A stretch of 64,000 nucleotides of DNA from JAQBQB01 sp963846925 (GTDB lineage Bacteria; Gemmatimonadota; Gemmatimonadetes; Gemmatimonadales; Gemmatimonadaceae), in assembly GCA_963846925.1 (NCBI GenBank), contig CAWJXW010000016.1:62001-126000 (forward strand), in the 5' to 3' direction. The position numbers and the translations under genes were made by a program. The notes under the pieces were generated by a model that was not told the DNA's origin, did no database searches, and was given only the letters and a program-made list of their open reading frames with translations. This document shows positions 28,063-38,244 of the stretch, piece after piece (positions within the stretch are counted from its first letter, which is position 1; each line of letters opens with the position of its first letter).

Positions 28063-30498
28063 CTGACCACGCCCAACCTCCGCTACGCCGTTCGCACGCT
28101 GGCCAAGAGCCCTGTGTTCACGATCGTGGCAATCGTCTCACTCGCTCTGGCGCTCGCCGTGAACACGACGATGTTCGCGCTCGTCGACGCGGTGATGAAT
28201 CCGACGGTCGCCTACCACGACGACGGACGTGCCTACTCGGTCGGGTTCCTCCCCGCCGGGAGAAACACGTCGACCTATCAGGAACGATTCGACGCGATGC
28301 AACGCGGGCTGCGATCCGTCGACGCGGTTGTTCCTTACTACACCACACCGGCAAGCATCGAGCACGAGAACACGATCGAAGATGACGTCGTCGCCAACGT
28401 ACCCTCGGCGCTGTTCGACGTCCTCGGCGTCCGCCCGGAGCTTGGCCGCTCATTCAATGAAAGCGACACGCGCCCAGGCGCGCTTCCGGTCGTGATGATC
28501 AGCCACACGATGTGGATCCGCGTGTTCCACGAGCAGCCGCTCGAGAAACATCTCACGCTGCGCGTCGGACGAGGAAACTACGAAGTCGTTGGAGTGCTGC
28601 CTCGGGGCATGCACTTTCCCGTAAGCGACGTCTGGCTCCCGCCGGGGAAGCTGGTTGGAGACAGCCTCGTGAAGCCGTTCGGGCCTCACACCGTCGTTCG
28701 AACACGCCCGGGCATCACGCAGGAAGCGTTGCAGCGCGACATGGACGTCGTCTTCGCCGCCCTCAACGCCGCCGTGGCGCCCCGGTCGCCCGTCGCCGTG
28801 CGGCTGCTCTCGTTCACCGGTGGTCGCGGCCCAGGCTGCGGGCTCATCACGTTCGGTTCGTGCTCCCGCTACACGAGCGGCGGCGCTCCGATGTTCGCCG
28901 TCGTCGCCACCGTCCTCCTGATCGCCTGCGCCAACCTGGGAACGATGCTCCTCGCGCGCGGCATGGCGCGGCGGCGCGAGATCGCTATCCGCATCGCGCT
29001 GGGCGCGACCAAACACACGATCGCGATGCAAGTGCTCACGGAGTGCGCGATCATCGTCGGCGCGGGCGTCTCGCTCGGCGGCTTGCTCACCTTGTGCGCC
29101 GTGTATCTCGTGCCGCACTACGCTGCACCGTACGCAGGGAGCATCGGCGACATGGCGCCGACCCCGAGCTGGCGCGTGTTCGTCTTCGCGTTCGTGATCG
29201 CCGGTCTAACGCTCACACTCGCGGCGTCGCTCCCGGCCTGGCGAGCCGCCAGCGTCGATCCGGCCGAGCCGATCAAGGAAGGCGCGGGATCCACCGGCCG
29301 CATTCGCGACCGCTACAACCCGCTCATCATCGTCGAGGTCGCACTTTCGACCGCACTGCTCATGACGGCGACGCTGTTCGTGATCATGGTCGTACGGCTC
29401 AGCTCTTTCGATTTCACCTACGCCGCGAAGCAACTCGAGACCGTGGGTCTCTCGATTCGCTCCCGCGACCTGCCGAGCGACTCGGCGGTCGAACGCTTTT
29501 ATGATGATTTGCCCGGGCGGATGAAGGCGCTGCCCGGCGTCCGCGAGGCGGCCACGTCTCGCATCGAAAAGCCCGACGGCGGCATCGTGTTCGCCGAAGA
29601 GGGCAAGAGCGGCGACCACTGGATGAACGTGAACAAGTACAACGTCGTGAGCCCGTCGTACCTGTCGACGCTCGGCCTTCCGATCGTGGACGGACGTGAC
29701 TTTCAGCCTGGCGACGTCGGCTCCGCGGCGGGCGTCGTCATCGTCGACGACAGCGCGGCGAGGCGTCTCTGGCCGGGACTCGCCTCGCCCGTCGGACGCA
29801 TGATCCAGCTCGGAGCCCGAGACTCGAAGCGTCCGTGGTTGCGCGTGGTCGGCGTGGCGCGCTCGGTCGAGCTGCAACCTCGTTCCGACTACGATCTGCC
29901 GCCCGAGCCGAGCATCTACGTCGTCTATGGCCACGACCGCGAGCGAGATCGGCAGCTCGTCGTTCGCGGCGATGGCGTCGGCGGCGCGGAGGCGCAAGCG
30001 CGTCTTGGCGTCGCGATTCGGCGCGAGCTCGAGACCGCGGGGCCGTGGCTGCGGGCGCCGCAGGTTCGACGCTGGCTGGAGGGCTACGAGGGCCATCGAC
30101 AGGGCACCGCGTTTTTCGCGTCGATGTTCGCGGCGTTCGGCGTCTTCGGTCTCGTTCTCTGCGCGGTCGGGCTCTATGGCGTCGTCGCCTATACGGTGAG
30201 CCGCCGCCTACGCGAGCTGGCGACCCGCATCGCCCTCGGCGCCCAGTCGCGCGACATCGCTCGCTCCGTCTTGCACGACAGCGCGGTCACCGTGCTCGCC
30301 GGCATCGGCATCGGCGCGTTCGTCGCGCTCGCAGCCACGCGCCCGCTTCTCGAATCCATGTCTCGCGTTCGATACGAGCTGGCGGTCGCACTCGTCGCCG
30401 CCGAGGCGCTCATCGTCGCGTGCGCGGCGCTGGCGTGCCTCGGGCCGATCCGTCGGGCGGTTCGGGCGAATCCGGTCGAGATTCTCCGCGCCTGTTGA
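28063..30498 (+). CDS. ADOP-type MacB/FtsX permease (unusual start)
   Basis: Duplicated permease of about 811 residues. The family N-terminus LRYAVRTLAKSPVFTIVAIV is encoded from 28072, but the only in-frame starts near it are CTG at 28063 and GTG at 28114. An in-frame TGA lies at 28045, so either CTG is used or an upstream indel hides the start. Further blocks are FNESDTRPGALPVVMIS, the first FtsX unit (LLIACANLGTMLLARGMARR) and the second (YGVVAYTVSRRLRELATRIALG), ending RAVRANPVEILRAC. No adjacent PadR regulator or ATPase. Substrate unknown. Confidence 0.88.
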   Translation: MTTPNLRYAVRTLAKSPVFTIVAIVSLALALAVNTTMFALVDAVMNPTVAYHDDGRAYSVGFLPAGRNTSTYQERFDAMQRGLRSVDAVVPYYTTPASIEHENTIEDDVVANVPSALFDVLGVRPELGRSFNESDTRPGALPVVMISHTMWIRVFHEQPLEKHLTLRVGRGNYEVVGVLPRGMHFPVSDVWLPPGKLVGDSLVKPFGPHTVVRTRPGITQEALQRDMDVVFAALNAAVAPRSPVAVRLLSFTGGRGPGCGLITFGSCSRYTSGGAPMFAVVATVLLIACANLGTMLLARGMARRREIAIRIALGATKHTIAMQVLTECAIIVGAGVSLGGLLTLCAVYLVPHYAAPYAGSIGDMAPTPSWRVFVFAFVIAGLTLTLAASLPAWRAASVDPAEPIKEGAGSTGRIRDRYNPLIIVEVALSTALLMTATLFVIMVVRLSSFDFTYAAKQLETVGLSIRSRDLPSDSAVERFYDDLPGRMKALPGVREAATSRIEKPDGGIVFAEEGKSGDHWMNVNKYNVVSPSYLSTLGLPIVDGRDFQPGDVGSAAGVVIVDDSAARRLWPGLASPVGRMIQLGARDSKRPWLRVVGVARSVELQPRSDYDLPPEPSIYVVYGHDRERDRQLVVRGDGVGGAEAQARLGVAIRRELETAGPWLRAPQVRRWLEGYEGHRQGTAFFASMFAAFGVFGLVLCAVGLYGVVAYTVSRRLRELATRIALGAQSRDIARSVLHDSAVTVLAGIGIGAFVALAATRPLLESMSRVRYELAVALVAAEALIVACAALACLGPIRRAVRANPVEILRAC

Positions 30499-30780
30499 GA
30501 AAGGCGATTTCGGGCGCACATCGTCGTTTGTGACGTGCGCCGGCGTGGCGCTGGCCGGCATCACGTTCCTTTCGGTCAGGTGTACCCGTGTCCGCACTTG
30601 CATCGAGCCAATTCCGACCCTCTAATTCGCTGCGGAATGTCAACGTGCGACGCTGCCCAGGGCATGGGGACGTCGCTCATTTGGTGGGCCGGGGGCTCCG
30701 CAATTGACGTCGAACCTTAATAGTGCCTTAAACCGAGGCGAGATCTCTCGGCGAGCCTCTCAGTCGCATACTCTTTGTCC

Positions 30781-31467
30781 ATGCGACTGCTCGTTGTGGA
30801 AGACGACCCTCTCCTCGGTGCGACGCTCGCTCGCGGCCTTCGCGAGCGGGCGTACGCTGTCGATCTCGTGAGCGATGGTGAGGATGCGCTTCAGCACGCT
30901 GCGTTGCACCAATACGATGCGGTGGTGCTCGACTACATGTTGCCTCGTCGTGATGGCATCGCTGTCGCCCGTTCGCTCCGCGCGCGCGGGTTGGAGATCC
31001 CAATTCTGATGCTCACCGCCCGCGATGCGGTCGTCGATCGGGTCACGGGTCTCGACGCCGGCGCCGACGACTATCTCGTGAAGCCGTTCGCCTTCGACGA
31101 GCTTCTGGCGCGGCTGCGAGCTCTCACTCGGCGCGCCGGCGTGGTATTGCCCACCGTCTTGACGCTCGGCCACATCACGATCGATACGCGCGCGCAACGC
31201 GTCGAGAAACGCGGTGTCCACGTGCCGCTGACCGCGAAGGAATACGCGCTGCTGGAGTTCCTCGCACGGCGGCGCGGCGCGCTGGTGTCGCGCGCGGAGA
31301 TCACGGCGCACGTGTGGGACGAGAATCACGATCCCTCGAGCAACACCCTCGAGGTGTACATCAATCGGCTTCGCAAGAAGATCGATGACGCGGATGCGCC
31401 TTCGTACATCCAAACGCGTCGGGGTTCCGGGTACATGTTCGACGTGCCCGCCGGCGTTGCGGGATAA
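30781..31467 (+). CDS. OmpR-family response regulator
   Basis: DNA-binding response regulator of 228 residues. The receiver has Asp pair VVEDD, phospho-Asp51 in VVLDYMLPRRDG, and Lys in DYLVKPF. The C-terminal winged helix has LTAKEYALLEFLARR and VYINRLRKKIDD. It is phosphorylated by the kinase encoded six bases downstream and acts at promoters unknown. Start at 30781 (MRLLVV) is preferred; a TTG six bases earlier is possible. Confidence 0.95.
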   Translation: MRLLVVEDDPLLGATLARGLRERAYAVDLVSDGEDALQHAALHQYDAVVLDYMLPRRDGIAVARSLRARGLEIPILMLTARDAVVDRVTGLDAGADDYLVKPFAFDELLARLRALTRRAGVVLPTVLTLGHITIDTRAQRVEKRGVHVPLTAKEYALLEFLARRRGALVSRAEITAHVWDENHDPSSNTLEVYINRLRKKIDDADAPSYIQTRRGSGYMFDVPAGVAG

Positions 31468-31473
31468 GCAACC

Positions 31474-32958
31474 GTGATCCGCACCAGCGTCCGCGCACGC
31501 CTTTCCGTTTGGCACAGCGGACTGCTCGCGTTGCTGGTGACGGCGTTCGCCGTTGCGAGCTACGGCTTTCTCCGCCGCACCGAGTTGGCGCGCATCGACA
31601 GCACGCTACACGAGCAATCGGAGATCGTAACACAGGCGATGGCTGCTGCCGCGGCCGGCGATACGATCACCCGCGCCGACACGGCCGGGTTGCTCAGTGT
31701 GATGCACGATCTTCGCGCGCGTGGGCTGCGCGCGTGGGTTTTCGACGCCTCCGGCCGCCCCACGTTCACCACGGCCATGGTGCACGAGGACGAGGGTGCG
31801 GCCGAGGAACGGCGCGTGCTGGGCGACACGCTGCCCGCGGCGGAGCTCCGCGCCGCGGGTGCCCTCGCGCGGACCCAGGTTGGCGAGCGGACTATCGCCA
31901 CCGACTCGGCGCGCGCGCGCCTCTACGGTGCGCCGCTACCCGCCAGGCTCGGTCCAGGGGCGGTCGTCGTCTCGACCTCGCTGCGCGATCTCGATGCGCT
32001 CCTGGCGCACGCTCGCGATGCGGCCATCGCCGCGGTGGTCGTCGCCGTGTTGCTGTCGGCGTTCGCGGGGTACGTCCTCGCGCGTAAGAGCCTGAGCCCC
32101 GTGACCGCGATGAGTCAGCAGGCGGACCTCATCGGGGCAGCGAACCTGCACGAGCGACTCCCGGTGACGAATTCGGATGACGAGCTCGGACGGCTCGCGA
32201 CGACTTTCAACCGGCTGCTCGACCGCGTCGACAATGCCTTCGAGCAACAGCGCCGGTTCATGGCCGACGCCTCGCACGAGCTGCGGACACCCGTCGCGAT
32301 CTTGCGGGGCGAGGCCGACGTCACGCTGTCGTCGGACGAGCGGACGCGCGAGGATTACCGCGGTTCGCTCGTCGTGGTGCGCGACGCCGCGGATCGCTTG
32401 TCGCGGACGGTGAATGACATCTTCCTGCTGGCGCGGGTCGACGCGAGCCAGGTTCCAACGGCGCCGATGCCACTCTACCTCGACGAGCTCGTGAGTGACA
32501 CGTGCCGCGCAATGCGATCCCTCGCCGCACAGCGGGGGATCGCGCTCACGTGCGACACGCCCGGCGAGATCTCCTACGTCGGCGACGCCGTGCTGCTCGA
32601 ACGGCTCGTGATGAACCTCGTCGACAATGCGATCAAGTACTCGAACGATGGGGGGACCGTCCAGGTTCGCGCCGAGCAGAACGCGCGGTGGATCTGCGTT
32701 ACAGTGGAGAATGGCGGCCGCGGCATTCCGTTGGACGCACAGCCGCACGTGTTCGACCGCTTCTATCGTGTCGATGCCGCGCGCACGCAGGCAAGCCATG
32801 GCGGCAGCGCGAGCAGCGGCAGCGGGTTGGGGCTCGCTATCGCGAAGTGGATTGCCGAGCTGCACGGCGGCGAACTCGAGCTCACGTCGTCGGAACACGG
32901 GCGAACGGTGTTCACGCTTCGACTACCACTCGCACCCAAGCTGCACGAAGGACCGTAG
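31474..32958 (+). CDS. Membrane sensor histidine kinase
   Basis: Transmembrane histidine kinase of 494 residues, partner of the upstream OmpR-type regulator. It has one helix near the N-terminus (LLALLVTAFAVASYGFL), a sensor domain to about residue 180, a second helix (AAVVVAVLLSAFAGYVLA) and HAMP (LSPVTAMSQQADLI). His268 in DASHELRTP receives the phosphate. The ATPase part has LVMNLVDNAIKYS, FDRFYR and GSGLGLAIAK. It starts with GTG at 31474. A Gly/Ser insert before GSGLGL is common. Signal unknown. Confidence 0.93.
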   Translation: MIRTSVRARLSVWHSGLLALLVTAFAVASYGFLRRTELARIDSTLHEQSEIVTQAMAAAAAGDTITRADTAGLLSVMHDLRARGLRAWVFDASGRPTFTTAMVHEDEGAAEERRVLGDTLPAAELRAAGALARTQVGERTIATDSARARLYGAPLPARLGPGAVVVSTSLRDLDALLAHARDAAIAAVVVAVLLSAFAGYVLARKSLSPVTAMSQQADLIGAANLHERLPVTNSDDELGRLATTFNRLLDRVDNAFEQQRRFMADASHELRTPVAILRGEADVTLSSDERTREDYRGSLVVVRDAADRLSRTVNDIFLLARVDASQVPTAPMPLYLDELVSDTCRAMRSLAAQRGIALTCDTPGEISYVGDAVLLERLVMNLVDNAIKYSNDGGTVQVRAEQNARWICVTVENGGRGIPLDAQPHVFDRFYRVDAARTQASHGGSASSGSGLGLAIAKWIAELHGGELELTSSEHGRTVFTLRLPLAPKLHEGP

Positions 32959-33027
32959 TCGGGCGTTTATCGAGCGTTCAGGTCGCCGCGAGAAGTTTGA
33001 TATGAACCTTTTCGAGGCGCTCGACCT

Positions 33028-33522
33028 GTGGTGTCGCTCGATCAGATCGCGCAGTGGCTCGACCCGTGGAATCATCTCTTCAGCCATTCCAAGTGGGTGG
33101 CCGGTACCGTGACCGGCACCCACATAATCTTCTTGATGTTTGGCGGCGGGCTCGCAATCGCCGCCGACCGCACGACGCTGCGGATCGATCGCGCCAATTC
33201 CGCGGCGCGCGGTGAACAGGTCCGCGAGATTCGGGCGGTTCACCTACCAGTGCTCGTCTCGCTCGTGATGCTTCTCGCGAGCGGTGTGTTGCTTGGCGCG
33301 TCCGACGTCAACACGTTTCTGCCGTCGGTGTGGTTCTGGATCAAGATCGCGCTCGTGCTGCTGCTCTTGATCAACGGTTCTTTGCTCACCCTGACCGAAC
33401 GGCGGCTCGGTCAGGCATTCACGGACGCCAGCTGGGCGCGCCTGCGGACGCTCGCTTGGGCGAGCATCTCGCTGTGGACGGCGACGGCGGTCGTCGGCAT
33501 CGTGCTCTCGAACATCTCGTGA
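33028..33522 (+). CDS. Small integral membrane protein beside Rieske genes
   Basis: A 164-residue protein with four likely transmembrane segments (WVAGTVTGTHIIFLMFGGG, VLVSLVMLLASGVLLGA, FWIKIALVLLLLINGSLL, SISLWTATAVVGIVL). Two His (GTHIIF, AVHLPV) lie in or next to helices and could bind heme; this is speculation. GTG at 33028 opens the frame. An ATG at 33002 reads MNLFEALDLW in another frame, so a one-base indel may hide a longer N-terminus. It converges on the first Rieske gene with 11 bases between them. Confidence 0.65.
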   Translation: MVSLDQIAQWLDPWNHLFSHSKWVAGTVTGTHIIFLMFGGGLAIAADRTTLRIDRANSAARGEQVREIRAVHLPVLVSLVMLLASGVLLGASDVNTFLPSVWFWIKIALVLLLLINGSLLTLTERRLGQAFTDASWARLRTLAWASISLWTATAVVGIVLSNIS

Positions 33523-33533
33523 ACGCCACGGCC

Positions 33534-34091
33534 TTAGGACAGTCTGACGAGCGTTGCGGCCCACAGCGACCCGTCGGTGTCCTCTTGGTAGAGCTTGTCA
33601 AGATCGACCGTCACGCTGTTCCCCGCGCGCACGATCGCGAAGCGATCCATGTTGCGCGTGGCGCGCCCGCTGTCGGGGATGTATTCGCCGTTTGGCTGGA
33701 ACCGCGAGTGGTGTTTCGGGCATTGAAATTGGTGCTCGCTCTCTTCCCAATGCAGTGCCGTGTTCTGATGCGGGCACGAAAGATTGAACGCATAGACCGC
33801 GTCCTGCCAGCGCACGAGGATCACGTCGTTCTTTTTGTCGATCTGCGCGCCGTCGGTGGCGGGAATCGTGTAGCCGACGCTCTGATTGCCCCGCCGCGTC
33901 CCTTCAGTGAACTCGAGCGGCATTGCCAGCGCCGACGCGCGACTCACGCCGACGGCGACGAGCGCGCTCGCCATGCTCAAAAAGGTGTCTCGCAAGAAGC
34001 GCCGGCGGCTCGCAGGCATCTCGCAGCCGGTACAGTCCGTCGCTCCGGGCGTCGTCTTTTCGTTCGATCTCGTCGTCATTGGCTCACTCAT
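33534..34091 (-). CDS. Tat-exported Rieske [2Fe-2S] protein with N-terminal CxxC
   Basis: Rieske protein of about 185 residues. Before the twin-arginine motif (ASRRRFLRDTFLSMASAL) it carries a CTGC pair. The cluster ligands are in CPHQNTALHW (C-x-H) and CPKHHSRF (C-x2-H). The domain then ends RNMDRFAIVRAGNSVTVDL. Such proteins move electrons outside the cytoplasmic membrane. Start at 34091 follows GAGAACG. It is divergent from the second Rieske gene, which has the same layout. Confidence 0.9.
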   Translation of the reverse strand: MSEPMTTRSNEKTTPGATDCTGCEMPASRRRFLRDTFLSMASALVAVGVSRASALAMPLEFTEGTRRGNQSVGYTIPATDGAQIDKKNDVILVRWQDAVYAFNLSCPHQNTALHWEESEHQFQCPKHHSRFQPNGEYIPDSGRATRNMDRFAIVRAGNSVTVDLDKLYQEDTDGSLWAATLVRLS

Positions 34092-34257
34092 CGTTCTCGG
34101 CGTTATGGATCGTACTGGTTTCCTACCCCATTCAAGACACGCGGTTCTGTGCGATTTCGTATTTATCAAGCGTTAAGGAAGCGCTGAAGACGGGGTACGC
34201 CGCTTGCGACGTGTCCGTTTGGCAAATGGCTTCGCGACCACACACGGAGTAGTGGCA

Positions 34258-34758
34258 ATGAGGCAGCATGCTGATCGACCGGATTGCTCCAGTTGTCTCG
34301 CGGCGGATGCGTCGCATGGATTGCGGGCACTCGGACCAGTCGAGGAAGGGATCGGGCGGCGTACGTTCCTCGTACAGTCGGGCATTCTCGCCGCGATGGC
34401 GGCGCTCGCTGCGTGCGGCGCATCCACCGACTCAACGGCGCCCAATGTCCCGGCGAATAGCCAGATCCCGATCGGGAATTACCCAGCACTCGCGAATGTC
34501 GGCGGCGTCGCGCTGGTGTCGGTCGGCGCCGCGCCGCTTGCCATCGTCCGCACGTCGGCGACGTCGTTCATCGCCCTGTCGCGAGTGTGCCCGCACCAGG
34601 GCGGCATCGTGAACGAATCAGGCAGCCGCTTCGTCTGTCCGGTTCACGGCGCCACGTTCGATCTGAACGGCCACTGGATCGGCGGGCAGCCGACGTCGAA
34701 CATGCGTCAATACGCGACGACGTACGACGCCGCGTCGAACACGTTGACCATCAGCTGA
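34258..34758 (+). CDS. Tat-exported Rieske [2Fe-2S] lipoprotein with N-terminal CxxC
   Basis: Second Rieske protein (166 residues). A CSSC pair near the N-terminus precedes the twin-arginine motif (GRRTFLVQSGILAAMAAL) and a lipobox-like ALAACG. The cluster ligands are in CPHQGGIV and CPVHGATFDLNG. A linker rich in Pro, Ser and Thr follows the lipid site. It shares the CxxC-before-Tat layout with the divergent Rieske gene. Start ATG at 34258 lies after GGAGTAGTGG. The next gene, 35 bp downstream, is a membrane protein. Confidence 0.9.
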   Translation: MRQHADRPDCSSCLAADASHGLRALGPVEEGIGRRTFLVQSGILAAMAALAACGASTDSTAPNVPANSQIPIGNYPALANVGGVALVSVGAAPLAIVRTSATSFIALSRVCPHQGGIVNESGSRFVCPVHGATFDLNGHWIGGQPTSNMRQYATTYDAASNTLTIS

Positions 34759-34793
34759 TCTTCCCGATTCATAACAAGAGACCGGAGCCCGTC

Positions 34794-35378
34794 ATGTTCG
34801 CCACGGCCCTGCTGCTCCTCGCGATCGAGCCTGCACCGCTCGACACATCGGTGGCTCAACGGTCGATGCTCGACACGGCGTTCGTTTTCGCCGCTGTCGC
34901 CGCGCAGCTCGACACACCCGTGGTCCGTCGCCGCGCGGTCCAGTACAGCGATCAGTACTACAAGCGCCTCACGATTCATCGATACGGCAGCTACTTGATG
35001 CTGCCGCTTTTTGCCGGCGAGTACGCGCTTGGTCAGAATTTGATTAACGACGCGAACCCGCCGACCTGGATGAAGCCAACCCATTTCGGCGTCGCGTGGG
35101 GGATCGGAGGGCTGTTCGCGGTCAACACTGTGACCGGCGCCATGAATCTCTGGGAGTCGCGCGAAGACCCGTCGAATCGCGGCTTGCGCATCACACACAC
35201 GGTATTGATGCTCGCATCGGACGCCGGCTTCGCGATCACCGGTGCGCTTACGCCCAAAAAACACTCGTTCGACTTCGCCGAGATCCAGGCTTCGCGAAAC
35301 CGCCACCGCAACTGGGCGATTGGCTCGATGGCCTTGTCTACGGCGGGAACAGCACTGATGTGGTTTGTGAAGCACTGA
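34794..35378 (+). CDS. Integral membrane protein beside Rieske genes
   Basis: A 194-residue protein with a hydrophobic N-terminus (MFATALLLLAIEPAP) and several later helices (SYLMLPLFAGEYALG, FGVAWGIGGLFAVNTVTGA, HTVLMLASDAGFAITGAL, GSMALSTAGTALMWFV). His residues at helix edges (IHRYGSY, ITHTVL, RHRNWAI) could be heme ligands, though nothing proves it. The family is not recognised. The start has GGAGCCC upstream. It follows the second Rieske gene in the same direction and may be its membrane partner. Confidence 0.7.
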   Translation: MFATALLLLAIEPAPLDTSVAQRSMLDTAFVFAAVAAQLDTPVVRRRAVQYSDQYYKRLTIHRYGSYLMLPLFAGEYALGQNLINDANPPTWMKPTHFGVAWGIGGLFAVNTVTGAMNLWESREDPSNRGLRITHTVLMLASDAGFAITGALTPKKHSFDFAEIQASRNRHRNWAIGSMALSTAGTALMWFVKH

Positions 35379-35589
35379 TCGCGCGTCGATGAAGTACGGC
35401 CGGGATTTCGCCAGCTCCCTCTGTCCGATTCTGGAGCGGAAATCCCACGACCGGACACCGTGCCTCGCCGCGAGAGACGATCCGGCGCCTTCCAACGCAT
35501 TGCACCGCCCGCGGTTGACGCACCGTCGCGATCGGCACGCTTCTTACCATCTCGCTCGCGACTCCAAAGGCCGCACGCCCCGAGACTCC

Positions 35590-38026
35590 ATGCTCGACGA
35601 CCTCCGACTCGCCGCCCGCGGTCTCCTCCGCGCCCGAGGCCTCGCCGCCGCCGCCGTCCTCTGCCTCGCGCTCGGCATCGGCGGCACGACCATCGTGTAC
35701 AGCGTCACGTCGGCGCTCGTGCTCCACCCGGTGCCGGCGACGGATCCCACGGGCCTCGTCATGGTCGGCGAGGTACCGCCGGCGCGCCCGGGTCCGGACG
35801 ACGCCGAGATGGCGCCCGCGAACTACATCGATCTCTCGACGCGAAATCGCAGCTTCAGCGAGCTCGCGGCGTTCACCAACCTCGACGCGAATCTCACCGG
35901 CATCGATGAGCCCGAGCGCGTCGCCGGGTTTCGCGTCACGCCGAGCTATTTCCATCTGCTCGGAGTCCGTCCCACAATGGGGCGCCCGTTCAACGACGCT
36001 GACGCGCGCTACACCGAGTCGCCCAACGTCATCATCATCAGCGACGGACTCTGGCACCGCCGCTTCGGCGCCGACACCGGAGTCCTTGGCCGCGTCGTGC
36101 GAATCAACGACGTGCCCCGCACGATCGTCGGCGTGATGCCCGCCGGCTTCGTTTTTCCGCCGGGCGCCGAGCTGTGGTCGCCGCTCTCGCTCGCCGGCGA
36201 CTACGGGCGGGAGCGCGACGGGCGGTTCCTGCGCGGCGTGCTCGCCCGGCTCCAGCCCGGGGTGTCACTGGCGCGCGCGCGTGCCGACGTCCACGGGATC
36301 ATGCAACAACTGCAACACGAGTATCCTCAGGACGACGCCAAGTGGGACATGCGCGTCGAAGACGCGGACGCGTTCTACGGGCAGCACCCGCGGCCGTTCA
36401 TGCTCGCCCAGCTCGCCGCTGTAGTGCTCGTCCTGCTCATCGCGTGCGCGAACGTCGCCAACTTGTTGCTCGCTCGCGCCACCACGCGCACGCGCGAAGT
36501 CGCCGTCCGCGTCGCGCTCGGCGCGTCGCGCGGACGTGTCGTGCGTTTGCAACTCGCCGAATCGCTGCTGCTCGCGCTCGCGGGCGGGCTGCTCGGTACC
36601 CTGCTGGCCGTCTGGGGAATCGAGGCGGTGCGCGCCATGCTCCCCGCCGAACAGGCGAGACTCAATCCCGGATGGACGCGCATGGAGCTGAGCGCGGGTG
36701 TGCTCGGCGTCACCGCCGCCGTCTCATTTGTCACCGCGATGCTCGTCGGGCTAGCGCCCGCATTCGTCGCGAGCGGCGCCGATCCGCGGCAGGCGCTGAC
36801 CGAAGGTGGACGCGGTGCGTCGGAGGGACGCTCCCGCCACCGGCTGCGCGGACTGCTCGTTGCCGGCGAGATGGCGCTGGCGCTGACGATGCTCGCCGGC
36901 ACGATCGTGACCGTCCGCGGATTCGAGACGCTCGCCAACGAAAGCGCCGGGCTACCGCGTGGACCACGCGCTCACGATGCAACTCACCGCGCCCATCGCG
37001 CGCTACCGGACGACCGCCGACGCCGAGGCCATGTACAACCGCGTGCTCGCCGCCGTGCGGGCCGAGCCGGGCGTGTCGGATGCGGCGTTGTCGACGATGC
37101 TGCCGCCCGACTGGGCCAAGTACGACTCGCGGATCTTCCTCGAGGGTGAACCGCGCCCGACGCGGAGCGATCCGGCGCGTACGCCGCGTTGGCAGATGGC
37201 GACGCCCGGCTATTTCGCGACGATGGACATTCCGCTCGTCCGGGGCCGCGCGTTCACCGAGCATGACGATTCAACGTCCGCGCGCGTGATCGTGGTGAGC
37301 GAGTCGATGGCGCGCGCCTACTGGCCGAACCAAAGTCCGCTCGGCAAGAGGATAGGCTGCGCGTGCGACGACACGACGATGTCGACCGTCGTGGGCGTGG
37401 TCGGCGACGTGCGCTTCAACCCGAACGCCGGTCCCGCCGAGGCACCGACGTACTACGTCGCCGTCGCGCAGGCGCATCCGTGGCGCACGATGTCGTTGGT
37501 CATCCGCACGAAGGGCGATCCCGCAGCGATGACGCGTCGGATCGAGCGCGCGATGGCGAGCGTCGCGCCGACCGTGGCGCCCGGCAGCGTGCTGACGCTC
37601 GACCACGTCCAGCGCAGTTCCCTCTCTCCGCAGCGGATCACGAGCGAGATGATGGCGGCGTTCGCGATCGTCGCGCTGCTCTTGGCGGCCATCGGCATCC
37701 ACGGCGTGATGTCGTATACGGTCGCGCAGCGCACGCACGACATCGGCGTCCGCACGGCGCTCGGCGCCCAACCCGCCGACGTCGTGCGAGGCGTGCTCGG
37801 TCCCGCGATGCGATTCATCGTGTTCGGCATCGCGGTCGGTGTCGCCGGCGCGGCGGTGATGACGCGCACGTTGGCGCACCTGCTGACGCAGCTCTCGCCG
37901 AACGACCCGGCGGCGTTCGCCGCGGCGATCGCGGTGCTCGCGTCGGCGGCGTTCGCCGGTGCGTATCTCCCGGCGCGACGAGCGACGCGGATCGATCCGG
38001 CGATCGCGCTGCGACGCGACATGTAG
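35590..38026 (+). CDS. ADOP-type MacB/FtsX permease (one frameshift)
   Basis: Duplicated permease of about 812 residues after repair. The first half has LCLALGIGGTTIVYSVTSAL, a periplasmic domain (SPNVIIISDGLWHRRFG) and LLIACANVANLLLARATTR. The second half has HGVMSYTVAQRTHDIGVRTALG and ends GAYLPARRATRIDPAIALRRD. The frame breaks near 36955 where CTACCGCG has one extra C; removal joins AGL to RVDHALTMQLTAP. No PadR gene is adjacent. Substrate unknown. Confidence 0.9.
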
Positions 38027-38080
38027 CGTCGGTGACTTTCCAACCGCTTCTCGCGGGAATTCGTCACGGCGAGCAACAGC

Positions 38081-38136
38081 TTGATCGCGGATGCGCGCTG
38101 ATTCACGCGGACGTACGCGGATTGAACTGCGATCAA
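38081..38136. repeat. Intergenic palindrome with iterated CGCGGA word
   Basis: TTGATCGC (38081-38088) pairs perfectly with GCGATCAA (38129-38136). Between and within the arms the word CGCGGA occurs three times (38086, 38106, 38116). It lies between convergent genes. Confidence 0.6.
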
Positions 38137-38244
38137 TGCGGCTGGCAAGGAATTGATGGGTGACATCTCGAGCCCAGGCCCATCTTGCTGGAATGACCGA
38201 TGTTTCTCGGCTCATTCAACCGCGGCTAGTGACGGGTGCTTGAC

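Noticed and set aside
33002..33027. ATG at 33002 as start of the membrane protein
   Set aside because: It is in a different frame from the hydrophobic segments; usable only if a base is wrong, so GTG at 33028 is kept.
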